A DNA stretch of 54,489 bases from NCBI GenBank assembly GCA_010672585.1, contig JAAHGF010000039.1, positions 1 to 54,489 of the forward strand, read 5' to 3'. Both the position numbers and the translations under genes were made by a program. Under the pieces are notes generated by a model. That model worked only from the letters and a program-made list of their open reading frames with translations, was not told the DNA's origin and made no database searches. Below are positions 18,208 to 28,688 of the stretch, one piece after another; the first letter of the stretch is position 1, and each line of letters starts with the position of its first letter. The DNA is from Okeania sp. SIO1I7 (lineage in GTDB: Bacteria; Cyanobacteriota; Cyanobacteriia; Cyanobacteriales; Microcoleaceae).

Positions 18208-18345
18208 GGGTCTTTTCAGTTATCAGTTATCAGTTATCAGTTAGCCTCCTTGGGAGGAACTAAACTAACAGTACCTCTGCAATAAGGAGGCTTGACATTA
18301 GGAATCTTCTCTTTCTTTTATCCCCTTAAAAAGGGAAACTTTAGA
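18187..18345. mobile_element. M5 repeat between kinase and GTPase genes
   Basis: On the minus strand it runs from GGTCTAAAGTTTCCC through AAGCCTCC and GCAGAGGTACTG to (CTGATAA)n and AACTGAAAAGACC. A second copy is at 49887-49990 on the plus strand with the same order. The outermost bases GGTC/GACC are inverted. The edges are approximate. Confidence 0.6.
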
Positions 18346-18396
18346 CCACAATTTATCAGTGATTTACATTATTTATATTGGCAGAGATAATTTTAT

Positions 18397-18927
18397 TTAT
18401 CCTATTTTTTCTAGCATTCTATATGATAATTTTTCAAATATCTCATCTACATTCTCCCCAGTTTTAGCTGATGTAGAATATGTTGCTATAACCCTTTCAT
18501 CTTCCTGAACCTCGAATTTTGATAATAGTTGATTGATTATTTCTGCATCAACTAAATCAGATTTATTTAAAGCCAATATAGCTACACTTTTAGGATTTAC
18601 TGATAAAAATAAATCTAATCTTTCCGAAAGATTTTCGATAGTTTCTTGGCGAGTGACATCTGCTACAACTATTGCCCCACTAGCTCCTTTTAAATAATTA
18701 GGAGCGATCGCCTTAAATTTAGTATGACCTTCTAGATCCCAAATTAATAGCTGCAAAAAATTATTTTTTTCTACTTCTATTTTGGGTAAATCAACTTTTT
18801 TACGAGAAATTTTTACCCCTACCGTAGAAAGATATTGGTCACTAAACTGTCGATCGACAAACTTACGAATAAGGCTAGTTTTTCCTACACCAAAATCACC
18901 AACAAGACAAATTTTTTTCGATATCAT
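18397..18927 (-). CDS. Rab-like small GTPase
   Basis: The product is 176 residues, a Ras-superfamily GTPase of prokaryotic Rab/MglA-like type: G1 GDFGVGKTS (about 9-17), switch I threonine in YLSTVGVKI (about 33-41), G3 WDLEGHTKF with WDxxG kept but a histidine where eukaryotic Rabs have the catalytic glutamine, G4 NKSD and G5 TSAKTG. There is no prenylation signal. It begins 8 bases after the OmpA/BON gene, so the two are co-transcribed. The large partner carries a roadblock-like domain, the type of domain that regulates MglA, which suggests it controls or senses this GTPase. That link is inference from domains and spacing. Confidence 0.9.
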   Translation of the reverse strand: MISKKICLVGDFGVGKTSLIRKFVDRQFSDQYLSTVGVKISRKKVDLPKIEVEKNNFLQLLIWDLEGHTKFKAIAPNYLKGASGAIVVADVTRQETIENLSERLDLFLSVNPKSVAILALNKSDLVDAEIINQLLSKFEVQEDERVIATYSTSAKTGENVDEIFEKLSYRMLEKIG

Positions 18928-18935
18928 ATTTCTAG

Positions 18936-21900
18936 CTAGTTGTCTTTTTCACTTGGTTCAAACAAATCAAATGTTACGCACCTACTCAATAATAATGGTT
19001 GATTGTACTCCACACCTTGAGGAGAGTTTGTTTGTCCAGTTACTTCTAATCGTCTGGCATCTACTCCCTGTTTTACCAAAGCATCCCTGACTGTATATGC
19101 TCGTTCAAGGGCCAATTGCTCGTTGATATTGGGATTGCCAGTACGATCTGTATGACCTACTATCCTAAGATGTTTTTGAGGATATTGGGTAAGAAATTCT
19201 TGAATCTGGGCCATTGTGTCTATGTATACAGGCTTAAGTTCGGCTGAATCCAGCTCGAAGTAGATGCGGGTTTTCAGTTTGAGTGGGCTGAGTTTAGTTG
19301 TGCTGATTACTGATTGTACTCCAGGAACTTGCTCAATTTTACTAATAATTATTTGAGAATCTGCCATATCCATCACTGTTCCTTTGACTGTCACTCTACC
19401 TTTTCCATATTCAGTGCTGATGGACACACCTTCCATTTGATTTAATACTCTTGTAAGTCTATCTACTTCATCGCTGATTTCTGAAGGTCTTCTCACAGCT
19501 ATTATTTGATTATTTACTTCTATTTGATTATTTACTTCTAAATTGTAGAGACTAGCTTCTTTTTTAGCTATTTTTGCTGCTTTATTTCGTAGATTTTTAT
19601 TTGGCAGTTGTCCAGTTAAAATTAAGGAACCTTGCTCTACTTTTGTATCTATTCTATAAATAGCGAACTCTGGAATATTAGACCAAGCTTCCCTAGTTCT
19701 TGCTTCAATACCACGATAAAGTCTACTGTAATATTGATGGATACCCCAAGGTATGAATATTAAGCCCAAAATTAATCCACAAACCATTAACAAAGCAGTG
19801 GGAGTTTTGGAAACTTGTAATTTCTGATTTTCTTGTACATCTTCTGTTTCAATTAATGACTTTAATAACAACTGAATTGAGGGAGGAATAGTATCAGGGT
19901 CTCCTGCAAAATTTTTAATATATTTACCATAATCAATAATAATGTTACTCAGGACTTGTCGTAATTCTTTGATAAATGATTTGTTTGTTTGCCCTCTTAT
20001 TACTACTGCTAAATAACAATATCCTGCAACTTCTAAGATGATTTTTGAATCTCCATATTCAATTTCATTTAGTTCAGAAAGATCTCCAGACTGAGCAATA
20101 CAATCATTCACAAAACTCTGAATAGCTGTTAACATTCCTGCTAGCATTTCTGATTCCAATCTATCTCGTCCATAACGTTGAGCTTCAGAAATTACTAAGC
20201 CAGATTCTTTGTGGATCAGAAACACTGCTTGGACAGTAAAAATCATTACTTCTGATATGATTAATTCTGCCTCTGAAACTCCTTGGAAAGTTGCTTGAAT
20301 TTTGCGTCTTATTCCTTTGAAACTAAAGGTATCTGAAATTTTGTCGTTAATTTCTCGAATTGCTTCTGCCATATATTTAGAAATGGTACTGCCAATTACA
20401 GGATATAAAGCATCTACTATAGAATTTTGCTCTAAAGTAATTTGATCTTTGATTGCTCTACCCATTTCTGGTGCTAATGCTTGAGAAATTTGTCGCCTAT
20501 CTATTCTAATTTGCTCTCTAATTGCTGCTCCCATTTCTGGTGCTAATGCTTTGGCAATTTCTTGGGGATAATTCTGTATGGCAGCAGAAATTGCTACTGG
20601 CAATAATGGTGCTAATACTTCACTAATTGCCTGTTGGTCTTGCTCTGCTTTTTTGGTAATAATGATGTCTATGATTGGTGCTATTGCATCTGCTATTACT
20701 TGAGGTTCTTGTTGAATTTGTGTTTCTATTGAAGGTGCTAATAGTGGTGCTAATGATGAAGTTATTGCCTGTTTGTCTTGTTCTGTTTTTTTGGTAATAA
20801 TGATGTCTATAATTGGTGCTACTGCATCTGCTATTACTTGAGGTTCTTGTTTGATTTGTGCTTCTATTGAAGGTGCTAATAATGGTGCTAATGATGAAGT
20901 TATAGCTTGTCGATCTTGTCTAAATCTTTTTTGTATAGCTTGTTCAATAACTGGGGCAATTGTCTCTATAACTTCTGCTTCTGTTTGGCCTAAATGTAAG
21001 TTTTCTGATAATAAAGGAGTTAGTACATTATTGAATTCATCTTGATTAGAATTAAAATTTTTTACTCCCTGGCTAGTATTTAGTTTCCGAATTAACCTAG
21101 CTAACTGAGAACCAAATAAAATATTTTGTAAAGTTTCAAATGCTTCTAGCTCTGTATCATATTCTTGGCGATTATCTGATAATTCTGACAATTTTTGCGG
21201 GACAATTAGTTGTTTTTCTATACCTAGTTTTTGTCCTTGATTATTAGCAGATTTACCTTCTACATCAATAATATTCTGCTGATTTTGTTCTGGTTCTTTT
21301 GTGATGCTCTGATAGATTGAATTCTGATTATTTTCTGTTTGATTAACTTCAGTAATTTCCGGATAATCTATATTTTCTTGAGAGGTAATAGATTCTTCTA
21401 TTAATTCTAACTGAAAATCAATAATATTGTGCTGATTTTGCTCTGGTTCTTTTGTGATGCTCTGATGGATTAAATTCTGATTATTTTCTGTTTGATTAAC
21501 TTCAGTAGTTTCCTGATCATCTATATCTTTTTGAGAAGTGATAGATTCCTGAAAATCAATAACATTATGCTGATTTGACTCTAGTTCTTTTGTGATTCCC
21601 TGATAGATTGAATTCTGATTATTTTCTGTTTGATTAACTTCAGTAGTTTCCTGATCATCTATATCTTTTTGAGAAGTTATAGATTCCTGAAAATCAATAA
21701 TATTGTGCTGATTTTGCTCTAGTTCTTTTGTGATTCCCTGATAGATTGAATTCTGATTATTTTCTGTTTGATTAACTTCAGTAGTTTCCTGATCATCTAT
21801 ATCTTTTTGAGAAGTGATAGATTCCTGAAAATCAATAACATTGTGCTGATTTTGCTCTGGTTCTTTTGTGATGCTCTGATGGATTAAATTCTGATTATTT

Positions 21901-22106
21901 TCTGTTTGATTAACTTCAGTAGTTTCCTGATCATCTATATCTTTTTGAGAAGTGATAGATTCTTCTGTAAAATCAACTAAATTTAAATCCGCCAATAAAT
22001 TCAGCAAGCGTCTTAACTGTTCAACCGTTTCTGTATTCAGTTCAACAGATTGATTATTATTTATATTTTGTGAATTATTAGTTGATTTTCCGTTTAAGTA
22101 AGCCAT
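18936..22106 (-). CDS. Large OmpA-BON protein with roadblock-like and helical repeat regions
   Basis: The product is 1056 residues. Order: polar linker with five copies of a 46-residue repeat (about 55-285; core ITSQKDIDDQETTEVNQT); a short motif LQNILFGSQLARL near 325; helical repeats of the pattern ALAPxxxxAI (about 360-600); a roadblock/longin-like region (about 614-720; VFLIHKESGLVIS and SEMLAGMLTAIQSFVND); one membrane segment (about 768-788); two BON-like domains (about 795-940); and a C-terminal OmpA domain (about 945-1050; IVGHTDRTGN), which binds peptidoglycan. The middle and end match a family found next to Rab-like GTPases. The protein should span the inner membrane with the OmpA part in the periplasm, connecting the cell wall to the cytosolic GTPase. 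It lies between a coiled-coil gene (40 bases upstream) and the GTPase (8 bases downstream). Confidence 0.85.
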   Translation of the reverse strand: MAYLNGKSTNNSQNINNNQSVELNTETVEQLRRLLNLLADLNLVDFTEESITSQKDIDDQETTEVNQTENNQNLIHQSITKEPEQNQHNVIDFQESITSQKDIDDQETTEVNQTENNQNSIYQGITKELEQNQHNIIDFQESITSQKDIDDQETTEVNQTENNQNSIYQGITKELESNQHNVIDFQESITSQKDIDDQETTEVNQTENNQNLIHQSITKEPEQNQHNIIDFQLELIEESITSQENIDYPEITEVNQTENNQNSIYQSITKEPEQNQQNIIDVEGKSANNQGQKLGIEKQLIVPQKLSELSDNRQEYDTELEAFETLQNILFGSQLARLIRKLNTSQGVKNFNSNQDEFNNVLTPLLSENLHLGQTEAEVIETIAPVIEQAIQKRFRQDRQAITSSLAPLLAPSIEAQIKQEPQVIADAVAPIIDIIITKKTEQDKQAITSSLAPLLAPSIETQIQQEPQVIADAIAPIIDIIITKKAEQDQQAISEVLAPLLPVAISAAIQNYPQEIAKALAPEMGAAIREQIRIDRRQISQALAPEMGRAIKDQITLEQNSIVDALYPVIGSTISKYMAEAIREINDKISDTFSFKGIRRKIQATFQGVSEAELIISEVMIFTVQAVFLIHKESGLVISEAQRYGRDRLESEMLAGMLTAIQSFVNDCIAQSGDLSELNEIEYGDSKIILEVAGYCYLAVVIRGQTNKSFIKELRQVLSNIIIDYGKYIKNFAGDPDTIPPSIQLLLKSLIETEDVQENQKLQVSKTPTALLMVCGLILGLIFIPWGIHQYYSRLYRGIEARTREAWSNIPEFAIYRIDTKVEQGSLILTGQLPNKNLRNKAAKIAKKEASLYNLEVNNQIEVNNQIIAVRRPSEISDEVDRLTRVLNQMEGVSISTEYGKGRVTVKGTVMDMADSQIIISKIEQVPGVQSVISTTKLSPLKLKTRIYFELDSAELKPVYIDTMAQIQEFLTQYPQKHLRIVGHTDRTGNPNINEQLALERAYTVRDALVKQGVDARRLEVTGQTNSPQGVEYNQPLLLSRCVTFDLFEPSEKDN
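21265..21990 (-). repeat. 138-bp coding tandem repeat in the OmpA-BON gene
   Basis: Five in-frame copies of about 138 bp (46 codons) encode TSQKDIDDQETTEVNQTENN and neighbours. Several copies differ by only a few bases, which points to recent expansion. Confidence 0.85.
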
Positions 22107-22146
22107 CTATCTTCTCATCTCTATCTTCTCATCATTGATGATGCTT

Positions 22147-22746
22147 TTATGACGTTAAAAGCTCTTTTTCTAAATCTTTATCTGCTGCTTCCTTGAGTTC
22201 ACTGACAAACTCAGTTTTTTTCATTCTCATGCCAACTTCAAACATAATTTCTGCTAAGTCGTCCCGTGATACTTTCACATCATTAAGCAAAGAAAAGCGC
22301 TTTTCAAGTTCTTCAAATATTTGGGTTTTCAAATAACTAACATCATTCTGTAATTTCTCTCTTGTTTGTGATAAATCTTCCCGTAGAGAACTTGTTTGAT
22401 TATCAATAATTTCATTTAATGCTTCTTTAGTCGTAATAATTTTGCGATTTACTCGCTCAATTTGTTGCTTAGTTTCAACAACATCTTCTTGAGTATTTTG
22501 AATATTCAAATTAATATTACTAATCTTTTTCTCTATAGAATCTACTTTAGCCTGAAGTTCCGTAGAAAAAACACTTTTAACCTGTTCTATTTGATTTTTA
22601 GTTTCTTGTTTCGCTAAAGATAATTCTGATTCTAGCTTTTCAAAACGATTTTCGTACTCTCTGAGCTTAGAACCAAAGATTATATCACGAATTTTGTCAA
22701 TATTTCCTAGTCTCTCACGCATTTCTTCTTTGCTTAATTCGGCCAT
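22147..22746 (-). CDS. Coiled-coil protein of the Rab/OmpA operon
   Basis: The product is 199 residues, almost entirely heptad-like coiled coil (about 25-165) with no membrane segment. Near residues 18-28 it has IRDIIFGSKLREY, which resembles LQNILFGSQLARL in the following OmpA-BON protein, so the two may share a docking or dimer element. It starts with AAGGGG about seven bases upstream of the ATG and is first in a tight three-gene operon with the OmpA-BON protein and the Rab-like GTPase. The family is not otherwise recognised. A structural or scaffold role is inference. Confidence 0.8.
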   Translation of the reverse strand: MAELSKEEMRERLGNIDKIRDIIFGSKLREYENRFEKLESELSLAKQETKNQIEQVKSVFSTELQAKVDSIEKKISNINLNIQNTQEDVVETKQQIERVNRKIITTKEALNEIIDNQTSSLREDLSQTREKLQNDVSYLKTQIFEELEKRFSLLNDVKVSRDDLAEIMFEVGMRMKKTEFVSELKEAADKDLEKELLTS

Positions 22747-23270
22747 ATTTTCCCCTTATGTTACGAACTGCAAAAGTTCTGGATAAATCTTAAAAATATA
22801 CTTTCTGATTTTACCACTTAGTTTAGTCTTTTACCGGATTGATCTATTTACGATATTATATTAAGGTTAGTCATATTTTTAACTTTAACTGTACAGCTTA
22901 ATAATGACCAGGAAAAATGAAGAATAAAAAATAACAGGAAAAAAGGTGAAACTTTTACATCCATATTAATGTCTATTCCAATACAATTTTTTGACAACCT
23001 ATGAGACAGATTTAAAACATTGCTTGAGACAGACGCAAGCGGTCGTTTTGCTGGCCCATAGCTTTCCTATCGGAATACCACTAACGCTAAAAGCTGGCGC
23101 ATAACTATGTTAACTGTGAGCTTCTTACAAAAGAAGGACGAGAGCTTGAAAGCCATGCCTTTTTAAAGCATGGATGAAAAGCGAACGGGCGGTTTCAACC
23201 GCCTGTAAAAAAGTTGTCATTTCCTAACTTTTAATGTTATAATGTTATCGTAGACCAAAACGATAAAATC
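22747..23270. other. Operon upstream region and left end of a tnpB element
   Basis: The first half should hold the promoter of the minus-strand operon; no sharp motif is seen. From about 23000 the sequence fits the left end of the tnpB element, with hairpins CCATGC/GCATGG (about 23152-23173) and GGCGGT/ACCGCC (23188-23203). Confidence 0.5.
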
Positions 23271-24488
23271 ATGCTTGTTTATGAGATGAAGTTAGAAGGA
23301 GAAGATGTCCAATACGAAAAGCTGAATGAGGCTATTCGTACTGGTCGTTTTGTCCGTAATAGTATCATCAAAGCATGGATGAACGGGGAAATTAAAAGTC
23401 GGAATGAAGCCTACAAATATTGCAAAAATTTAGCAGATAATCCTGAGTTTCCCTGGGCAAAAAAACTTAATTCAATGGCAAGACAAGCTCATGCAGAAAG
23501 AGCTTGGTCAGCCATAGAAAGGTTCTACAAAAACTGTAAAGCAAATGTCCCTGAAAAAAAAGGATATCCTAAGTTTAAAAAATATCAGGTCAGAGTATCA
23601 GTTGAATACAAAACTTCTGGTTGGAAACTGTCCGAAGATAGACGTTATTTGACTTTAAGTGATGGGTTTGAAGCTGGTACTTTTAAACTCTGGGGAAGTC
23701 GCGACCTTCACTATTATCAAATCAAACAAATTAAACGAGTTAGAATAGTCAGAAGGCATGACGGTTATTATGCTCAGTTTGTAATTGACCATACAAGGGA
23801 GGAAAAAAAAGATTTAACCGGAAAACAAACTGGTTTAGATGTAGGTTTAAATCATTTCTACACCGATTCTGAAGGTCTGAAAGTTGATAATCCTCGGTTT
23901 TTGAGAAAGGATGAACGCAAAATCAAAAAGCTACAGAAGCGTTTATCTCGAACTAAAAAAGGTAGCAAAAATAGGATAAAAGCAAGGAATCGGTTAGGTA
24001 GAGCGCATCTTAAGGTATCACGCAGACGTAACGACTGGGTTTGTAAAGAAGCACAGCGCGTCATACAGTCTAACGACTTGGTAGCCATAGAAGACCTAAA
24101 AGTGCGTAACATGGTGAAAAACCATCATTTAGCCAAGTCAATTAACGATGCTGCTTGGTATAAATTTAGGGAGTGGTTGGAATATTTTGGCAGTATTTAT
24201 GGAGTTCCACTTATCGCAGTTGAACCTAAAAATACATCTCAAAACTGTTCAAATTGTGGTCAGAAAGTTAGCAAAACTTTAAGCACTAGAACCCATAAAT
24301 GTCCTCATTGCAGCTATGAAGCAGACAGGGACGAAAATGCTGCAATTAATATTCTTCAATCTGCCCTCAAGCAACTATCAACTACCCTGGGGCGCAGGGA
24401 AAGTAACATCTCTGGAGAGACTGGCCTCTGTCTGGATGGGGAAACTCAGACAGGTAAGCTGGCTCGACGAAAGAGAAAGTCTAAATAG
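23271..24488 (+). CDS. tnpB: RNA-guided endonuclease TnpB (element 1)
   Basis: The product is 405 residues, the usual size. RuvC-like catalytic residues are in place: D in GLDVGLNHF (about 190), E in AIEDLKVRNMVKNHH (about 273) and D in DRDENAAINIL (about 353). A zinc finger has CSNCG and CPHC. TnpB proteins use an RNA made from the 3' end of their own gene to cut DNA and help the element persist. It is intact by eye. It is clearly different from the second tnpB at 36195 (different N-terminus), so the two elements are not recent copies. There is no tnpA beside it. Confidence 0.92.
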   Translation: MLVYEMKLEGEDVQYEKLNEAIRTGRFVRNSIIKAWMNGEIKSRNEAYKYCKNLADNPEFPWAKKLNSMARQAHAERAWSAIERFYKNCKANVPEKKGYPKFKKYQVRVSVEYKTSGWKLSEDRRYLTLSDGFEAGTFKLWGSRDLHYYQIKQIKRVRIVRRHDGYYAQFVIDHTREEKKDLTGKQTGLDVGLNHFYTDSEGLKVDNPRFLRKDERKIKKLQKRLSRTKKGSKNRIKARNRLGRAHLKVSRRRNDWVCKEAQRVIQSNDLVAIEDLKVRNMVKNHHLAKSINDAAWYKFREWLEYFGSIYGVPLIAVEPKNTSQNCSNCGQKVSKTLSTRTHKCPHCSYEADRDENAAINILQSALKQLSTTLGRRESNISGETGLCLDGETQTGKLARRKRKSK

Positions 24489-24533
24489 CGATATATTAGA
24501 ATCCCCGTCTCTTTAGAGCGGGGAGAACGTCAA
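24370..24533 (+). ncRNA. Probable omega RNA of tnpB element 1
   Basis: In this family the guide scaffold overlaps the 3' end of tnpB and stops at the element's right end. Here a GC-rich structured stretch runs through the tnpB 3' end, then the TCCCCG/CGGGGA hairpin, then GTCAA. The 5' edge is a guess; the guide would be the flanking bases after 24533. Confidence 0.5.
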
Positions 24534-25999
<1,466 letters not shown>

Positions 26000-26130
26000 T
26001 AATAAGCTAATAATAATTTACCTTTGAAATCCGCTACTGTAATAGCAATAATATTAATCAGGTATTTATAGCATCTATAATAGCTTTTTCAAATTACTTA
26101 AAGAGAAAACAATAATATACCTACTAACTA

Positions 26131-26290
26131 CTGAGAGGATATCTGAAAAGTTTTTTGATACTGAATTTTGCCCCCCTAGCCCCCCAACTTTGGGGGGAAC
26201 AAGAGCCAATTTGCTTCTAAAAAGTCCCCCAATTTTGGGGGATTTAGGGGGCCTGGATGTAGCAAATTGGACTTCTCAGACAACCTCTGA
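26131..26290. mobile_element. M8 inverted-repeat element (MITE-like)
   Basis: CTGAGAGGATATCTGAAAAG and the reverse complement of CTTCTCAGACAACCTCTGA are similar ends. Inside are paired G/C-rich blocks (CCCCCCAACTTTGGGGGG and CCCCCAATTTTGGGGG). It is probably a non-autonomous element. Confidence 0.6.
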
Positions 26291-26385
26291 AATTTTCAGC
26301 TATTGTTATCAAAAAAAATTCCCTGTTCCTTATGCAGGAGACTTGACATGATGTGATTTGAAATTGAAAAAAATAATCTTAGTCG

Positions 26386-26420
26386 GGGGTTAAAAGTTTT
26401 TCTAGTCAACTTTTAACCCC
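26386..26420 (+). promoter_or_regulatory. Perfect 13-bp hairpin upstream of the HTTM gene
   Basis: GGGGTTAAAAGTT (26386-26398) pairs exactly with AACTTTTAACCCC (26408-26420) across a 9-base loop, 46 bases before the ATG. There is no clear T run. It could be a leader structure or the end of a repeat. Confidence 0.55.
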
Positions 26421-26466
26421 AATTTTCATTAATATATTTACATACATTAAAAGGGTTGATTCTGCG

Positions 26467-28278
26467 ATGAGTTCCAGAGAATATCCATTGCCAACATATA
26501 CCTTAGCAACACGAGAAGAGTTATTAGGTTTAGACTTACGATCGCTAGCTTTATTTCGAGTTGGTTTAGCTTTAATTATTATTGTCGATCTAATAGAACG
26601 TTTTGGCGATCTAAAAGCTCACTATACAGATTTTGGTGTCTTACCCCGTGCAGTACTAATTGAAAAATTTTTAAATTCTTCGGTTTGGTCGCTTCATCTT
26701 TTTAGTGGCAATATTTTATTTCAAGGAATACTTTTTGTAGTTGCTTTTATTTGTGCTTTAGCACTTTTAGTTGGTTATCGAACTCGCTTATTCACAATTT
26801 TATCTTGGGTTTTACTCGCTTCTTTGCATAGTCGTAATCAGATGATTCTCAATGCAGGAGATGCTGAATTGCGTCTCCTTCTATTTTGGGCAATATTTTT
26901 ACCTTTAGGAGCATATTATTCAGTTGATAGTGCCTTAAATTCTGAATCAAAACCTTTTCCTAAATCAATTATTTCAGGTGGTACTATCGCTTTAACTCTA
27001 CAAATATGCTTTGTTTATTGGTTTACGGCGATGTTGAAATCTCATCCTATTTGGTGGGAAGAAGGAAGTGCTGTTTACTACGCTTTAAATATCGATCAAC
27101 TTGCTACTCCTCTAAGTAGCTTCATGTTGCAGTTTCCCAAATTTTTAGTATTTGCTAATTTCGCTACTCTCTGGATTGAATTATTAGCACCTTTTTTATT
27201 ATTTGTACCAATTAAAAATAGTTTTTTTCGTTGCTTAACAGTATTTATTTTTATTGGTTTACATATTGGTTTTCGGCTTGGCTTAGTTTTAGGCTTATTC
27301 CCTTATGTATGTATTATTTCTTGGTTAGTGTTATTGCCTAGTGATTTTTGGGATTGGTTAACTGATAAATTACAATTTAAACAGATTGAAAATATTAAAA
27401 TTTATTATAATCCTGATGCTAGTACATACCAAAAAATCTTAAATTTACTTTGCTGCTTTTTGTTTTTACCAAGAGAATTAGTTTTCTCAGCCAAAACCCA
27501 ACCAGAAATTTATACGGCAATAAAAAACAGTAATTCATGGTTATTAGTCGAACATCAAGGTAATCGATATATTCAATTTCAGGCATTGATTTATCTGTGT
27601 AATCTTTCTCCTGTATTTCGACCTCTAACTTTAGTTTTGAGTTTACCTATAATTACAACTATAGGCAAAAAAATATGCGCTGAACTAAATAATGTCAATA
27701 GTAATTTTCATCAATTTATTTCCAAATTACAGTATCGGAAAAATTCAGTTTATCCAGCTAATTATCAGAATATTATTGCTTTATTACTTCTAGCTTTCGT
27801 ATTGCTCTGGAATCTTAATAGTATTTCCCCCAAAATATTTCCTATCCCCAAAATAGTCAGAGCAACTAATTTAATTTTCAGATTAGACCAAAGATGGGGT
27901 ATGTTTGCTCCTTATCCCTCACGGGAAGATGGTTGGTATGTCATTCCAGGTAAACTTAAAAATGGTAAAGAAATTGATTTATTTAAAAATGGTCAACCTG
28001 TGATTTGGGATAAACCATTATTAGTTTCATCAACTTATCCTAATGTACGCTGGCGTAAATATATGATGAAAATCTGGTTGAAGCGTCATGCTGCTCATCG
28101 TCTTTATTATGGTAAATATTTGTGCCGTGACTGGAATAGTAAATATAAAGGTGAAGAACAACTTGATAATTTTGAAATATTTTTTATGTCAGAAAAAACT
28201 TTGCCAAACTATCAAACTCCTGAAGTCAAAAAAGTTTCGATTCATCAACATTATTGCTTTAAGAAACCCAAGGGTTAA
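26467..28278 (+). CDS. HTTM-domain membrane protein (vitamin K-dependent carboxylase-like)
   Basis: The product is 603 residues. Residues about 20-300 form an HTTM region: SLALFRVGLALIIIVDLIER, a conserved loop YTDFGVLPRA, and several membrane helices, with HSRNQMILNAGD between helices. The family is related to eukaryotic vitamin K-dependent gamma-glutamyl carboxylase, but the bacterial members have no settled reaction. Residues about 300-430 are more polar, one further membrane helix lies near 440-460, and a C-terminal domain (about 470-603) includes WGMFAPYPSREDGW. The stop is followed within two bases by AGTCAGA heptamers. The gene stands alone in its orientation. Confidence 0.85.
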   Translation: MSSREYPLPTYTLATREELLGLDLRSLALFRVGLALIIIVDLIERFGDLKAHYTDFGVLPRAVLIEKFLNSSVWSLHLFSGNILFQGILFVVAFICALALLVGYRTRLFTILSWVLLASLHSRNQMILNAGDAELRLLLFWAIFLPLGAYYSVDSALNSESKPFPKSIISGGTIALTLQICFVYWFTAMLKSHPIWWEEGSAVYYALNIDQLATPLSSFMLQFPKFLVFANFATLWIELLAPFLLFVPIKNSFFRCLTVFIFIGLHIGFRLGLVLGLFPYVCIISWLVLLPSDFWDWLTDKLQFKQIENIKIYYNPDASTYQKILNLLCCFLFLPRELVFSAKTQPEIYTAIKNSNSWLLVEHQGNRYIQFQALIYLCNLSPVFRPLTLVLSLPIITTIGKKICAELNNVNSNFHQFISKLQYRKNSVYPANYQNIIALLLLAFVLLWNLNSISPKIFPIPKIVRATNLIFRLDQRWGMFAPYPSREDGWYVIPGKLKNGKEIDLFKNGQPVIWDKPLLVSSTYPNVRWRKYMMKIWLKRHAAHRLYYGKYLCRDWNSKYKGEEQLDNFEIFFMSEKTLPNYQTPEVKKVSIHQHYCFKKPKG

Positions 28279-28688
28279 CGAAGTCAGAAGTCAGAAGTCA
28301 ACCCACCCCTAACCCCTCCCAGGAGGGGAAGTCAGAAGTTAACCCACCCCTCGCCCCTCCCCCTCCCAGGAGGGGAACTAGGGGATTTAAGCCCCGCTCC
28401 AAAAATATTGCGCCTTAAAAGGCGGGGTTTTAGACCCATATTATTTTGATAAAATGGCCATTCGCCCCTACAGTGGTCTACCAAAATAAAAACCGCTGTA
28501 ATTCCCATATTATCTACTTTGTACGGACGTTGGATGCAACGTCCCTACTACTCCCTACTCCGTGAGGGATTAATGAGTCAGAAGTCAAAAATTAGAAGTT
28601 AGTTGGCGATTATTATGAAAAATCTCAATCGCTGTACACTAGAACTATTGACTTTTAAATTTTAACTTTTGACTTAATTCAAAAATCT
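28279..28688. other. Spacer with heptamers and dispersed repeats
   Basis: AGTCAGA heptamers at 28280-28305. Two CCACCCCTAACCCCTCCCAG-like blocks (28305-28380) also occur at 49722-49748. The block CCAAAAATATTGCGCCTTAA (28400 onward) recurs near 7078. No gene is seen. Confidence 0.6.

Larger units (their letters stand above)
23000..24533 (+). mobile_element. IS200/IS605-group (IS1341-type) element with tnpB only
   Basis: It holds a full-length tnpB without a tnpA. The right end has a hairpin TCCCCG/CGGGGA (24502-24524) followed by GTCAA (24529-24533), the layout expected for such elements. The left edge is uncertain. Transposition would need a TnpA from elsewhere. Confidence 0.6.
26000..26466. 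other. Spacer with M8 MITE and hairpin
   Basis: No gene is seen. It holds an M8 inverted-repeat element (26131-26290) and a strong hairpin (26386-26420) ahead of the HTTM gene. Confidence 0.6.
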
